Assembly: GCA_000466585.1 (NCBI GenBank)
Contig: KE993488.1
Location: 67,659-131,658, forward strand
Source of the DNA: Clostridiales bacterium oral taxon 876 str. F0540
GTDB lineage: Bacteria > Bacillota > Clostridia > Clostridiales > Clostridiaceae
Direction of reading: 5' to 3'
Length of the DNA: 64,000 nucleotides
The position numbers were made by a program, and so were the translations under genes. Within the stretch, counting starts at the first letter, position 1. Each line of letters starts with the position of its first letter. Of the stretch, positions 33,599 to 42,819 are shown one piece after another. The notes under the pieces are model-generated. The model was not told the DNA's origin. It searched no databases and saw only the letters and a list, made by a program, of their open reading frames with translations.

Positions 33599-34306
33599 AT
33601 GAGTGAATATTTGGAGTTTTTCAAGTTAATAAGCAGAAACAGAAGGGAAGAGGAAATAATGAATGCTATTATTATAGATGGACCAGTAGGAGTAGGAAAA
33701 ACAAGCTTAATGGATATACTTATTGAGGAGTTTGGGTACAAGCCTTTTTTAGAACCGGTTACCGATAATCCATTACTTGATAAATTTTATTATAATAGAA
33801 AGAGATATTCCTTTCCGCTTCAGATATTCTTTCTGAATAGAAGATTTGCAATACTAAAAGAAGCTGCAAAGACAGATGGATCAATTATGGATAGAAGCAT
33901 ATACGGAGATGTAATTTTTGCTAAAATGCTCTGTGAAGGCGGGGATATGGAGAAGGAAGAGTATGCCTTGTATAAAGAACTTCTGGCAAATATGCTTGAA
34001 CATGTTCAGCCTCCTAAGCTCATGATTTATTTAGAAACAAGTGTAGATTGCGAAATAAGAAAGATTAAGAAAAGAGGAAGAGACTACGAGCAGATAGTTG
34101 AAAGAGAATATTGGGAAAAGCTTAATAATGAATATCAGGAGTATTTTGATTATTATAATGTATCTCCTTTATTAAAAATAAATACTGACAATATAGATTT
34201 TGTAAATAATGCAGAAGATAGAAAATACATAATTAACTTAATTAAAGAAAAGCTAAAAGAAATTGATGGTTGTGATTATAATCAACAATTAGTAGCGGCC
34301 GAATAA
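33599..34306 (+). CDS. Deoxynucleoside kinase (dAK/dGK family)
   Basis: A 235-residue kinase of the deoxyadenosine/deoxyguanosine kinase family. The P-loop is GPVGVGKTS, the substrate-binding block is EPVTDNPLLDKFYYN, and the DRS motif is DRSIYGDVIFA, with a later RGR-like KKRGRDYE lid. It salvages deoxynucleosides by 5' phosphorylation. Two starts are plausible: ATG 33599 with GGAGGG, giving a 20-residue extension, and ATG 33659 with AAGAGG, which gives the family's usual N-terminus. I give the longer form but cannot decide. Confidence 0.85.
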   Translation: MSEYLEFFKLISRNRREEEIMNAIIIDGPVGVGKTSLMDILIEEFGYKPFLEPVTDNPLLDKFYYNRKRYSFPLQIFFLNRRFAILKEAAKTDGSIMDRSIYGDVIFAKMLCEGGDMEKEEYALYKELLANMLEHVQPPKLMIYLETSVDCEIRKIKKRGRDYEQIVEREYWEKLNNEYQEYFDYYNVSPLLKINTDNIDFVNNAEDRKYIINLIKEKLKEIDGCDYNQQLVAAE

Positions 34307-34342
34307 CTAAATAATACCGACAGAAAGGAGTTTTGAAAAGGT

Positions 34343-35158
34343 ATGAATAAAAAAATAGGCTTCATTGGCTGCGGGAATATGGCCCAGGCAATGATCGGCG
34401 GTATGGTTAAGTCTGAAGTTGTTTCTAAGGATAGTATTATAGGAAGTAATTCCGGAGATAAGAACCTAAACTTAACAAGAGAAAAATATGGTATACAAAC
34501 AACAAAGGATAATAAGGAAGTTGCTAGTCTTTCGGATATTCTTATAATAGCGGTAAAACCGCATATATATCCTGCAGTAATCGAGGAGATAAAAAGCTGT
34601 ATTAAAGAGAATGCAGTCATAGTTACAATTGCAGCAGGTATTACAATGAGCTTTATGGAAAAAGCATTTGGAAGAAGAATAAAAGTTGTGAGAACAATGC
34701 CTAATACCCCTGCTATGGTAGGAGAAGGTATAAGCGCTATATGCTATAATGATATGGTAAGTGAAGAAGAGCTTAATGATGTTGTAAGATTGTTTGAAAG
34801 CTTTGGTAAGGCTGAGTTAATAAGCGAACAGCTTATGGATGCAGTTCCTGCTGTAAGCGGTTCTTCGCCAGCTTATGTTTATATGTTCATAGAAGCTCTT
34901 GCAGATGGAGCTGTCAGAGACGGTATTCCTAGAGCAAAGGCTTATAACATGGCTGCTCAGGCTGTGTTTGGAGCTGCTAAAATGGTACTTGAAACAGGAA
35001 TACATCCGGGACAGTTAAAAGATAATGTGTGCTCTCCGGGAGGAACAACTATAGAAGCTGTTTACTCTTTGGAGAAAAATAATTTCAGGGGAACTATAAT
35101 GGAGGCTATGAAAGCCTGCACTGATAAAAATCTTGCAATGACAAAGAAAAATAATTAA
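34343..35158 (+). CDS. proC: Pyrroline-5-carboxylate reductase
   Basis: A 271-residue NAD(P)H-dependent enzyme catalysing the last step of proline synthesis. The nucleotide-binding start reads IGFIGCGNMAQAMIGG. The MPNTPAMVGEG and AVSGSSPAYVY blocks, and CSPGGTTIEAV near the C-terminus, form the family signature. It lies 36 bases after the deoxynucleoside kinase with its own AAAGGAG site, so the two may share a transcript without an obvious functional link. Confidence 0.96.
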   Translation: MNKKIGFIGCGNMAQAMIGGMVKSEVVSKDSIIGSNSGDKNLNLTREKYGIQTTKDNKEVASLSDILIIAVKPHIYPAVIEEIKSCIKENAVIVTIAAGITMSFMEKAFGRRIKVVRTMPNTPAMVGEGISAICYNDMVSEEELNDVVRLFESFGKAELISEQLMDAVPAVSGSSPAYVYMFIEALADGAVRDGIPRAKAYNMAAQAVFGAAKMVLETGIHPGQLKDNVCSPGGTTIEAVYSLEKNNFRGTIMEAMKACTDKNLAMTKKNN

Positions 35159-35166
35159 TTTTAATG

Positions 35167-35197
35167 AAAGCTGTATTGATTTATACAGCTTTTTTTC
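35167..35197 (+). terminator. Terminator after proC
   Basis: AAAGCTGTAT pairs with ATACAGCTTT, running into a seven-T tail. Confidence 0.85.
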
Positions 35198-35265
35198 TTA
35201 TAATATTTAGTTAGTAACAATTAATTAATAAGTTTAAATAATAAACAGAAAGGTCGTTAATATAG

Positions 35266-36378
35266 ATGAAAAAGGAACCAAAGGACACAACTGTGGTTAT
35301 AGGTATGTCAGGAGGAGTTGACTCATCAGTTGCGGCACTGCTTTTAAAGGAGCAGGGATATAATGTTATAGGCATATTCATGAAGAATTGGGATGAAAAA
35401 GATGATAATGGAGCCTGCACAGCTACTGAGGATTATGAAGATGTAAGAAGAGTATGCGATCAAATAGGTATACCGTACTATTCAGTTAATTTTGTTAAGG
35501 AATATTGGGATAGAGTATTTTCATACTTCTTAGATGAGTACAAAAAAGGAAGAACTCCCAATCCTGATGTAATGTGTAATAAGGAAATAAAATTTAAGGC
35601 ATTTTTAGATTATGCTCTTAAAATAGGTGCTGATTATATAGCAACCGGTCACTATGCACAGGTTGACTTTATAGATGGCGAATATAAAATGCTTAGAGGT
35701 ATAGATTCAAATAAGGATCAAACTTATTTTCTCTGCCAATTAAATCAATATCAGCTATCTAAAACACTTTTCCCAGTGGGACATTTAAAGAAGCCTGAGC
35801 TTAGAGAAATAGCAGCAAGGGCTGGGTTAAGAACTGCAGCAAAAAAGGATAGCACCGGTGTTTGTTTTATTGGTGAAAGAAACTTTCATAACTTTTTAAG
35901 TAATTACCTTCCATCACAGCCAGGTGATATTAAAACTCTTACAGGCCAGGTGGTTGGAAAGCATGATGGACTTATGTACTATACTTTAGGTCAAAGAAAA
36001 GGCCTTGGTATCGGAGGTGTAGGTACCGGCGAGCCTTGGTTTGTTGTAGATAAGGATTTGAAGAAAAATATATTATATGTTGTTCAAGGGGAAAATCAGC
36101 CTGCTTTATTCTCTTATGGATTAGAAGCAACTGATTTAAATTGGATTAGCAATAATAAGCCGGAGGGGACTTTTGAATGTACTGCTAAGTTTAGATACAG
36201 ACAACCTGATCAAAAGGTGACTGTGTATATGAGAGAAGATAATAAATGTAAAGTAGTGTTCCATGAACCTCAAAGAGCTGTAACTCCAGGGCAGGCTGTT
36301 GTATTTTATAATAGAGAAATATGCCTTGGCGGAGGTACTATAGATTCCATTTATAAGAATAAGAAGGATATAAAATAA
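35266..36378 (+). CDS. mnmA: tRNA-specific 2-thiouridylase
   Basis: A 370-residue enzyme adding the 2-thio group to wobble uridine 34 of Lys, Glu and Gln tRNAs. The ATP pyrophosphatase loop GMSGGVDSSVAA (about 13-24), catalytic cysteine in NPDVMCNKEIKF (about 104), second cysteine in GVCFIGER (about 200), and the C-terminal beta-barrel are all present. No cysteine desulfurase gene is next to it, unlike in many clostridia. Length is normal. Confidence 0.96.
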   Translation: MKKEPKDTTVVIGMSGGVDSSVAALLLKEQGYNVIGIFMKNWDEKDDNGACTATEDYEDVRRVCDQIGIPYYSVNFVKEYWDRVFSYFLDEYKKGRTPNPDVMCNKEIKFKAFLDYALKIGADYIATGHYAQVDFIDGEYKMLRGIDSNKDQTYFLCQLNQYQLSKTLFPVGHLKKPELREIAARAGLRTAAKKDSTGVCFIGERNFHNFLSNYLPSQPGDIKTLTGQVVGKHDGLMYYTLGQRKGLGIGGVGTGEPWFVVDKDLKKNILYVVQGENQPALFSYGLEATDLNWISNNKPEGTFECTAKFRYRQPDQKVTVYMREDNKCKVVFHEPQRAVTPGQAVVFYNREICLGGGTIDSIYKNKKDIK

Positions 36379-36447
36379 GTAGTTAATATTTAAATATATA
36401 ACTATTTAACTAGAAAAGAAGATAACTAGATAAGAAGATAAAATTTG

Positions 36448-36483
36448 ACCACGAAAGCGTTATAAGCTTGCGTGGTTGTTTTT
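36448..36483 (+). terminator. Terminator after mnmA
   Basis: ACCACG-AAGC pairs with GCTT-CGTGGT, followed by a T-rich stretch. Confidence 0.75.
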
Positions 36484-36596
36484 ATTTAACAGTATAGGAG
36501 TATAAATGCATCGGCTTAAAAAATAATTTTGAAATAATAATTATGTTGTAATAGAATAAAGGTAGAATATGATTAGTTTTAGAAAGGAATAAAATT

Positions 36597-37325
36597 ATGA
36601 CTATTAATTATGCTCATAGAGGGGCAAGTGGTTATTATCCGGAAAATACTATGCTGGCTTTTGAAAAAGCTGTTGAACTTGGCTGTACAGGAATTGAAAC
36701 AGATGTACACATGACAAGAGATGGCTACTTGGTACTTATGCATGATGAAAAGGTAGACAGAACTACGGACGGAACGGGATATATAAATGACTACAGTTTA
36801 GAAGAATTAAAAAAGCTTGATGCAGGCAAGTGGAAAGCTTCAGAATTTGGAGGAACAGGAATACCAACAGTTCAGGAGCTTATAGAACTTGCAAAGGATA
36901 AAAATATTATAGTTAATTTTGAAATAAAAACAGATGTAATATGGTATAAGGATATAGAGCAAAAGTTAATTGAAACGATTCAAAAACATAACTTTTCAAA
37001 CAAAGTTATCATATCCAGCTTTAATCATTATACAATACACAAGTGCAAACAAATTGATAAAAGCATTAAGACCGGGCTTTTATATATGGAGGGATTATTT
37101 GAGCCCCATCTATATGCTCAAATAGTAGGTGCTGAAGCGATACATCCATATTTTCCTGCAATAGACAGCAAGGAAGTTATCGATAGAGTAAGGGCCTCTA
37201 AAATAATGATAAATCCATTTACTATAAATGAAGAAAAGGTTATGAAAAAATTTCTTGGCTATGGCGTGGACGGAATAATAACAAACTATCCAGATAAATT
37301 AAAAAAACTTATGGAAGGAAAATAA
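36597..37325 (+). CDS. ugpQ: Glycerophosphodiester phosphodiesterase
   Basis: A 242-residue GDPD-family TIM barrel. The catalytic start HRGASGYYPENTM (about 6-18), the metal-binding ETDVHMTRDG and the second histidine in MHDEKVDRTTDGTG are intact. It hydrolyses glycerophosphodiesters to glycerol-3-phosphate and an alcohol. There is no signal peptide, so it acts in the cytoplasm, like UgpQ. The helicase gene starts 9 bases after its stop, suggesting shared transcription. Confidence 0.93.
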   Translation: MTINYAHRGASGYYPENTMLAFEKAVELGCTGIETDVHMTRDGYLVLMHDEKVDRTTDGTGYINDYSLEELKKLDAGKWKASEFGGTGIPTVQELIELAKDKNIIVNFEIKTDVIWYKDIEQKLIETIQKHNFSNKVIISSFNHYTIHKCKQIDKSIKTGLLYMEGLFEPHLYAQIVGAEAIHPYFPAIDSKEVIDRVRASKIMINPFTINEEKVMKKFLGYGVDGIITNYPDKLKKLMEGK

Positions 37326-37334
37326 CCCTTTAAT

Positions 37335-39683
37335 ATGGAGACTAAAGAAAGCATTAAGGTTTCAGTCAGAAACTTAGTAGAATTTGTGCTAATGCATGGA
37401 GATATTATATCGGGTTTTACCGGAAGTTCCAGAAATACAGATGCAATTAAAGCACATCAGATTATACAGAAGGCTTATGGTGAAGGTTTTTCCAAGGAGG
37501 TGCCTCTTTCCTTTAACGTAGAAACAGAGGACATAGTTCTAGAAATTGGGGGAAGAATTGACGGGCTTTATGTTGGCGAGGATAAAGTTATAATTGATGA
37601 AATCAAAACAACAACTTTAGGCTTGGAGCTTGTTGAAGAAGATTATAATGTGCTGCATTGGGCACAGGCAAAATGTTATGCATACATTTATTCTGTTCAA
37701 AATAACCTTGACCATATTTTAGTTCAGCTTACTTATTATAATTTAGACAATAAAGAAACAAAAAAGTTCTTGAAGGAGTTTAAGCTTAATGAACTTAGAA
37801 GTTTTTTTTCAGAGTTGGTACAGGATTATCTTCATTGGGCACAAGTTATGGTTTCCTGGAATGAAAAAAGAAATAAATCCATAGAAGGGCTTAATTTCCC
37901 CTTTCAAACATATAGAAAAGGGCAAAGGGAGCTGGCAGTAGCAGTTTATAAAACTATTAAAGAAGGCAACAAACTTTTTGCTCAGGCACCAACCGGTATA
38001 GGAAAAACAATGGCTACATTGTTCCCTACAATAAAGGCTTTGGGAGAAGGTCATACTTCCAAAATTTTTTACTTAACTGCCAAGACTATAACAAGAACTA
38101 TAGCGGAAAAGGCTATCAATAATTTAAAAGATAATGGACTAAAGTTAAAAGCACTAACCTTGACTGCCAAGGAAAAGATTTGCTTTAAGGACAAAGCAGA
38201 ATGTAATCCTGACAAGTGTGAATATGCTAAAGGACATTTTGACAGGGTGAAGTCAGCTTTGGAGGAGATTTTTAATGAAGACAGTTTTACTAGAGAATTA
38301 ATCGAAGAGTATTCAAGAAAACATATGCTATGCCCTTTTGAGTTTTCTTTAGAACTTTCCAACTGGGCCGATTGCGTTATTTGTGATTATAATTATGCCT
38401 TTGATCCCAGCGCAAGCCTAAAGAGATTCTTTATGGAGGGCGGGGGAGATTTTGCTTTTTTAATTGACGAAGCGCATAATCTTGTGGACAGAGCCCGAGA
38501 GATGTTTTCTGCTCAGCTTAATAAAAAAGCAGTTCTGGAACTCAAAAAGGCAACCAAACTAGCAGCGCCAAAGCTTAGCAAAATTTTAAATAAAATCAAT
38601 ACTGCTTTTATAGAATTAAGGAAAGAATGTGAAGGGCAGGAAGGTAATAGAATAGTTCAAAAAGAGGCGCCAAAGGAGTTATATGGAGTCCTGTCCGAGT
38701 TTCTAGGTTCAGCTGAGAAGGAGCTTCTAGAACATAAAAACGCAGTTTATAATGATGAACTTTTAGAGCTTTATTTTAATGTTTATGGATTTTTAAGAAC
38801 TGCAGAATATTATGACGAAAGATTTGTAACCTATATTGAAAACATAGGCAGTGATGTAATTATAAAGCTGTTTTGCCTTGACCCTTCAAAGCTTTTAAAT
38901 GAAGGAATGAAAAAAGGAAAGGCTGCGATTTTATTTTCTGCTACTCTAAGTCCTCTGGATTATTTTAAAGAGATACTTGGCGGAGATGATAAAAGCTACA
39001 GGATACGTTTAGCATCACCTTTTCCAAGAGAAAATCTATGCTTGATAGTACAGGATAAAGTATCAACAAAATATAAACGAAGAGAATTCACCTATGGGAG
39101 AATTGCTGAGGCTATAAATTCTGTTGCAGCCAGTAAAAAAGGCAATTACCTTGTATTCTTTCCATCCTATCAATATATGAATGAGGTTTATAATAGATTT
39201 TTAGAGATTAATAATGAAGCAAAGACCTTAATTCAAAGTACAGGTATGAGTGAAGAAGAAAGAGAGAAGTTTTTAGATAGTTTTTCTGAAAATCCTGACA
39301 GCACACTTGTAGGTTTTGCAGTTATGGGAGGAATTTTTGGAGAAGGAATAGATTTAACAGGGGATAGACTGTCCGGAGCAATAGTGGTTGGAGTAGGACT
39401 TCCGCAAATTTGCTTAGAAAGAGATATTATTAAGGATTATTTTAATGAAACAAAAGAAATGGGCTTTGAATACGCCTATATTTTTCCGGGTATGAATAAA
39501 GTTATGCAAGCCGTGGGAAGAGTGATACGTACCGAAGCAGACAGAGGAGTAGTTATGCTTATAGATGAGAGATTCTCTGATAATACCTATAGAAAGCTGT
39601 TTCCTCCAGAATGGAAGGCTATTAAAGCAGGAAATGATATAGATAAAATTTTGGAAGATTTTTGGAGCAACAAAATTATATAG
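37335..39683 (+). CDS. PD-(D/E)XK nuclease fused to Fe-S DinG/Rad3-type helicase
   Basis: A 782-residue protein. The N-terminal 130 residues read as a RecB/Cas4-like nuclease: H41, D76 in GRIDG, E89-x-K91 in IDEIKT, and Q112 with Y in QAKCYAY. From about 195 follows a superfamily-2 helicase of the XPD/DinG group with Walker A APTGIGKT, four cysteines placed as for a [4Fe-4S] cluster (CFKDKAECNPDKC and later MLCP), the DEAH box IDEAHN, and the C-terminal motifs GRVIRTEADRG. It probably processes DNA ends or branched structures. Partner ugpQ is unrelated. Known as a fusion family, not experimentally resolved to my knowledge. Confidence 0.88.
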   Translation: METKESIKVSVRNLVEFVLMHGDIISGFTGSSRNTDAIKAHQIIQKAYGEGFSKEVPLSFNVETEDIVLEIGGRIDGLYVGEDKVIIDEIKTTTLGLELVEEDYNVLHWAQAKCYAYIYSVQNNLDHILVQLTYYNLDNKETKKFLKEFKLNELRSFFSELVQDYLHWAQVMVSWNEKRNKSIEGLNFPFQTYRKGQRELAVAVYKTIKEGNKLFAQAPTGIGKTMATLFPTIKALGEGHTSKIFYLTAKTITRTIAEKAINNLKDNGLKLKALTLTAKEKICFKDKAECNPDKCEYAKGHFDRVKSALEEIFNEDSFTRELIEEYSRKHMLCPFEFSLELSNWADCVICDYNYAFDPSASLKRFFMEGGGDFAFLIDEAHNLVDRAREMFSAQLNKKAVLELKKATKLAAPKLSKILNKINTAFIELRKECEGQEGNRIVQKEAPKELYGVLSEFLGSAEKELLEHKNAVYNDELLELYFNVYGFLRTAEYYDERFVTYIENIGSDVIIKLFCLDPSKLLNEGMKKGKAAILFSATLSPLDYFKEILGGDDKSYRIRLASPFPRENLCLIVQDKVSTKYKRREFTYGRIAEAINSVAASKKGNYLVFFPSYQYMNEVYNRFLEINNEAKTLIQSTGMSEEEREKFLDSFSENPDSTLVGFAVMGGIFGEGIDLTGDRLSGAIVVGVGLPQICLERDIIKDYFNETKEMGFEYAYIFPGMNKVMQAVGRVIRTEADRGVVMLIDERFSDNTYRKLFPPEWKAIKAGNDIDKILEDFWSNKII

Positions 39684-39775
39684 ATTTTAAATACAAATTA
39701 ATTTATAAATTTAGTAAAAATGTAATAAAGTTATCACCATCTTAGCTTATTGAAATAATATAGATAACATGAGTA

Positions 39776-39816
39776 TAAAGGAGTAAAAACGTTTAACATA
39801 TGTTTTTTCTCCTTTA
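39776..39816. terminator. Hairpin between helicase and TetR genes
   Basis: A 15-base stem (39776-39790 with 39802-39816, one mismatch). The T stretch lies inside the right arm, so it is a weaker terminator candidate for the helicase transcript. The surrounding 230-base gap is otherwise AT-rich with no gene. Confidence 0.5.
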
Positions 39817-39872
39817 AAATAAGTATAAAATCAATTTTGTAACATTGAAGAAGATTTATAAATTTGATAGAA

Positions 39873-39892
39873 TTAACTGACTGGTAAGTCAG
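39873..39892. promoter_or_regulatory. Palindromic TetR-type operator upstream of tetR
   Basis: AACTGACT-GGTA-AGTCAGTT is a near-perfect palindrome about 20 bases upstream of the regulator's start. It matches the ACTNACYRGT style of TetR-family operators and suggests autoregulation. Confidence 0.65.
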
Positions 39893-39913
39893 TTTTATTT
39901 TTATAAGGAGGTA

Positions 39914-40546
39914 ATGATGAAAAATAATGCAAATAATGACTCTGACAAGGCTGCAGTGACACAGTCAAAGATACTAGAAGCCGCTGAAGAACTGTTTGCT
40001 GAGAAGGGTTATGATGGTGCAAGAGTTGATGAGATTGCTAAGAGGGCAGGCGTAAATAAGGCACTTATATATTATTACTTTGAAAACAAGCAAAAGATAC
40101 TTGAAGAAATTATTAAGAAACATATTTCAGAAGCAAGGACATTAAAAGAGAAACTTTTAAAGGATGTCAACACTTTTAATAAAGATGATAGAGAAAAATT
40201 CTTTGATTTAACCTTTGAATACCTTAAGGGGAAAAAGGATTTACTTAGAATAATTACTATAGAGGCCTTAAAAGCTGACTCTGATGATGTCTCTATATTT
40301 AAATTTTTACTTCCGTCACTTCCAAAGATGCTTGCAAAGATGGATAAGATGGGGGTAGAGGTTGAAGATCCTTTAAGTATTATGATTTATTCTTTCTTTT
40401 TTGGACTTATTCCTGCTTCAGCTTATTTTACTTTAGCAGACAAGTGGGCAGATTATTATGAAATAAGTAAAGAAGAAGCGGATAAAAAGTTTATAGATGT
40501 GTATAAAAAAGTATATTTAAGTTATTATGACAAGCTAATGAAATAA
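39914..40546 (+). CDS. TetR/AcrR family transcriptional regulator
   Basis: A 210-residue repressor. After a polar N-terminus the TetR helix-turn-helix occupies about 18-63 (ILEAAEELFAEKGYDGARVDEIAKRAGVNKALIYYYF-type sequence), followed by a helical ligand domain. The gene is flanked by related palindromes, one in its own promoter and one before the downstream HlyD-like adaptor gene, so it likely represses both. The ribosome site is AGGAGGT; ATG codons at 39914 and 39917 are adjacent and cannot be separated. Confidence 0.92.
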   Translation: MMKNNANNDSDKAAVTQSKILEAAEELFAEKGYDGARVDEIAKRAGVNKALIYYYFENKQKILEEIIKKHISEARTLKEKLLKDVNTFNKDDREKFFDLTFEYLKGKKDLLRIITIEALKADSDDVSIFKFLLPSLPKMLAKMDKMGVEVEDPLSIMIYSFFFGLIPASAYFTLADKWADYYEISKEEADKKFIDVYKKVYLSYYDKLMK

Positions 40547-40566
40547 AAGCTTATATATTTTTTAAT

Positions 40567-40587
40567 AAAATTAACTAACCAGTTAGT
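40567..40587. promoter_or_regulatory. Second TetR-type operator upstream of the adaptor gene
   Basis: The block AACTAAC-CA-GTTAGTT within 40567-40587 is a palindrome related to the one before tetR: both contain an ACT-(GG/CA)-style centre with flanking AACT arms. It lies between the tetR stop and the adaptor gene. Confidence 0.65.
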
Positions 40588-40625
40588 TAGAAAAGAATTT
40601 AAAGTAGGGATGGGAGGAAAAGTAA

Positions 40626-41837
40626 ATGGATAAAAAGAAAAAGTCAAAAGCAGATAAAGTAATTTTGACTATTGTTTTATTAATTGTTCTTGGAGCAGCA
40701 GGATTTGGTGGATATTGGTTTGTAGATAACAGCAAGTATGTTGCTGCTGACAATGCAAAGGTAAGTGCAGATATACTTAATGTAAGTCCAAAGGTAGCCG
40801 GAAAGGTTGCTGAAGTTAAAGTGATTCAAGGTGCAAAGGTTAAAAAAGGAGATGTATTGCTTACACTCGAAAGTGATCAGATACAGATTCAATTGAACCA
40901 AGCAGAGGCTGCTTTAGAAGCAGCAAAGGGTCAGTTAGCGAAAGCTGCCGGAGGAGCAAGAGCTCAGGAAGTTGCAGGAGCACAGGCTATGGTGGATCAA
41001 GCTCAGGCAGCTTTAAGCGGAGCAAAGACTGGAAAAACAAACCTTCAAAATTCTTTAAATGATGCACAAAAGAAATATAATGATTTAGTATCTCAATTAG
41101 ATAATTTTAAAAACCCATCAACAGGAAATCCGGACGCAGCTTATGCTATAGGCCAACTTGATGCTGCAAAGGCAAAGGGAGCTTTAAGCGATGCTCAGTA
41201 CACCGCAAAAGCAGAAGCAATAAATCAATTGTTTTCAGCAAAATCACAATTAGAGGCACAAATAAGCCAGCTTAAGGGACAAATAAGTGCTGCTGATTCT
41301 CAAATATCTGCATCAAAAGCAAATGTTGATGCAGCAAACAGTAAATTAAGCTTAACAAATGCAGGAGCTTCTGATAAGGATATAGCAATACTAGAGCAGC
41401 AGGTTAAGGTTTCACAAGCAAATTACGATTTAGTAAAGTTAAACTTAGATAATACACAAGTAAAAGCACCAATGGATGGAACTGTAGTTCAGGTTAATGT
41501 TTTAGTTGGAGACAATGCAGCTCCAAGCGTAGGAGCGGTTTCAATAGCAGATATGTCTAAGCTTTTAGTAAGCGGCGAAGTAGCTGAAAAAGATATTTCA
41601 AAGGTTAAAGAAGGACAGACGGTTAAGCTTACTCTTGATGCTTTTAAGGGAATAAGCTTTGAAGGAAAAGTTAAGCAGATTGGAGCAACAACTTCTTCAG
41701 CCTTAAATACTTCAGGAATTAACTTATCTACTTCATCAAAAACAAGTCAAGTTATACCAGTTAAATTTGATATAGATGCTCAAGGTAAGGATGTTAAACC
41801 TGGAATGAGCGTAACAGCTAAGATTGCTGTAAAATAA
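40626..41837 (+). CDS. HlyD/EmrA-like efflux adaptor protein
   Basis: A 403-residue membrane-fusion protein. An N-terminal membrane helix (about 10-32) precedes the lipoyl-like half motif AGKVAEVKVIQGAKVKKGDVLL. A long Ala/Gln/Lys-rich coiled coil (about 85-265) follows, then the second lipoyl half with KAPMDGTVVQVNV and a beta-barrel. Such adaptors normally pair with a pump, but the next genes are motA and motB behind a terminator, so no transporter is co-encoded here. The TetR gene and operator immediately upstream suggest drug-responsive expression. Confidence 0.9.
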   Translation: MDKKKKSKADKVILTIVLLIVLGAAGFGGYWFVDNSKYVAADNAKVSADILNVSPKVAGKVAEVKVIQGAKVKKGDVLLTLESDQIQIQLNQAEAALEAAKGQLAKAAGGARAQEVAGAQAMVDQAQAALSGAKTGKTNLQNSLNDAQKKYNDLVSQLDNFKNPSTGNPDAAYAIGQLDAAKAKGALSDAQYTAKAEAINQLFSAKSQLEAQISQLKGQISAADSQISASKANVDAANSKLSLTNAGASDKDIAILEQQVKVSQANYDLVKLNLDNTQVKAPMDGTVVQVNVLVGDNAAPSVGAVSIADMSKLLVSGEVAEKDISKVKEGQTVKLTLDAFKGISFEGKVKQIGATTSSALNTSGINLSTSSKTSQVIPVKFDIDAQGKDVKPGMSVTAKIAVK

Positions 41838-41839
41838 TA

Positions 41840-41882
41840 AAAAACCTTGATGGGATGGAAAGAATCTCATCGAGGTTTTTTG
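41840..41882 (+). terminator. Terminator after the adaptor gene
   Basis: AAAACCTTGATGGGA pairs with TCTCATCGAGGTTTT (G-U pairs allowed), followed by T residues. It shows the adaptor gene is the end of its operon. Confidence 0.85.
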
Positions 41883-41944
41883 TTTGAATTTATCAAAAGA
41901 TAGTTTTCATAAGATACATATTATGATAAAATGTTAATAGCACA

Positions 41945-41985
41945 AACCCGCAAATTTGAACAAATATCTACAAATTGTGCGGGTT
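41945..41985 (+). promoter_or_regulatory. Inverted repeat in the motA leader
   Basis: AACCCGCA and AATTTG at 41945-41958 pair with CAAATT and TGCGGGTT at 41971-41985. There is no T-run behind it. It lies 30 bases before the motA start and may be a 5' stabilising hairpin or an operator. Confidence 0.4.
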
Positions 41986-42016
41986 GAAAATATTTCTAAT
42001 ACTATAGAGGTGAAAA

Positions 42017-42802
42017 ATGGACATATTCTTAATAATAGGTATTATAGTAGGATTAGGGGCGGTACTTACCGGATTGCTTATGAAAGGTGCAAGTGTAGCC
42101 ATATTATTCAGCCCGGAAGCAATAATGGTAATTCTTGTAGGTACATCGGCAGCTATAATGAATTCTTTTACTAAGAAGGAATTTCTTAATATTCCTAAGT
42201 TGTTTGGAGTTATTTTTAAGGACAAGCAGAAGGAAGATCCTGTTGAGATAATAAAATTAATCGTGGAATTGTCTCAAGAAACCAGAAAGAATGGACTATT
42301 GTCGCTTGAAAGCAAGATTCAGGAATTAAGCAATGAATTTATGAAGCAGGGACTTGAAATGGTGGTTGATGGTACAGAGCCTGAATATATAAGACAGATA
42401 TTAAGCGATGATATCGAGGCTATGCAAGAAAGACATAGAAACAATGCTTCTATTTTTACAACAGCAGGAGGAGCATCTCCTACGCTTGGAGTTCTTGGAG
42501 CGGTTATAGGATTAATCGGGGCACTTGGAAACTTAAACGATACAGAAAAGCTTGGAGAATCTATAGCAGCAGCTTTCGTTGCTACTCTTTACGGAATTTT
42601 CTTTGGATATGTTATTTGGCATCCATTTGCTTCAAGACTGAAAAGAAAGTCTCATGAAGAAGTAAGTAATAGAAATTTAATAATGGAAGGTATTCTGGCT
42701 CTTCAAGAAGGAAAGAATCCGAAGACAATTCAAACAAAACTTTTAACTTTAGTTAATCCTAAAGATAGAAAGAGATATTTAGAGGCAAATAAGCAGGAAT
42801 AA
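42017..42802 (+). CDS. motA: Flagellar motor stator protein MotA
   Basis: A 261-residue membrane protein with four hydrophobic segments (two N-terminal, two at about 150-205 with GVLGAVIGLIGALGNL and AAFVATLYGIFFGYVIWHP) and the conserved cytoplasmic loop with charged residues that contact FliG. With MotB it forms the ion-conducting stator. The pair stands outside a flagellar cluster, as in other clostridia. Ribosome site AGAGGTG. Confidence 0.95.
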   Translation: MDIFLIIGIIVGLGAVLTGLLMKGASVAILFSPEAIMVILVGTSAAIMNSFTKKEFLNIPKLFGVIFKDKQKEDPVEIIKLIVELSQETRKNGLLSLESKIQELSNEFMKQGLEMVVDGTEPEYIRQILSDDIEAMQERHRNNASIFTTAGGASPTLGVLGAVIGLIGALGNLNDTEKLGESIAAAFVATLYGIFFGYVIWHPFASRLKRKSHEEVSNRNLIMEGILALQEGKNPKTIQTKLLTLVNPKDRKRYLEANKQE

Positions 42803-42819
42803 AATAAAGGAGATTAATC

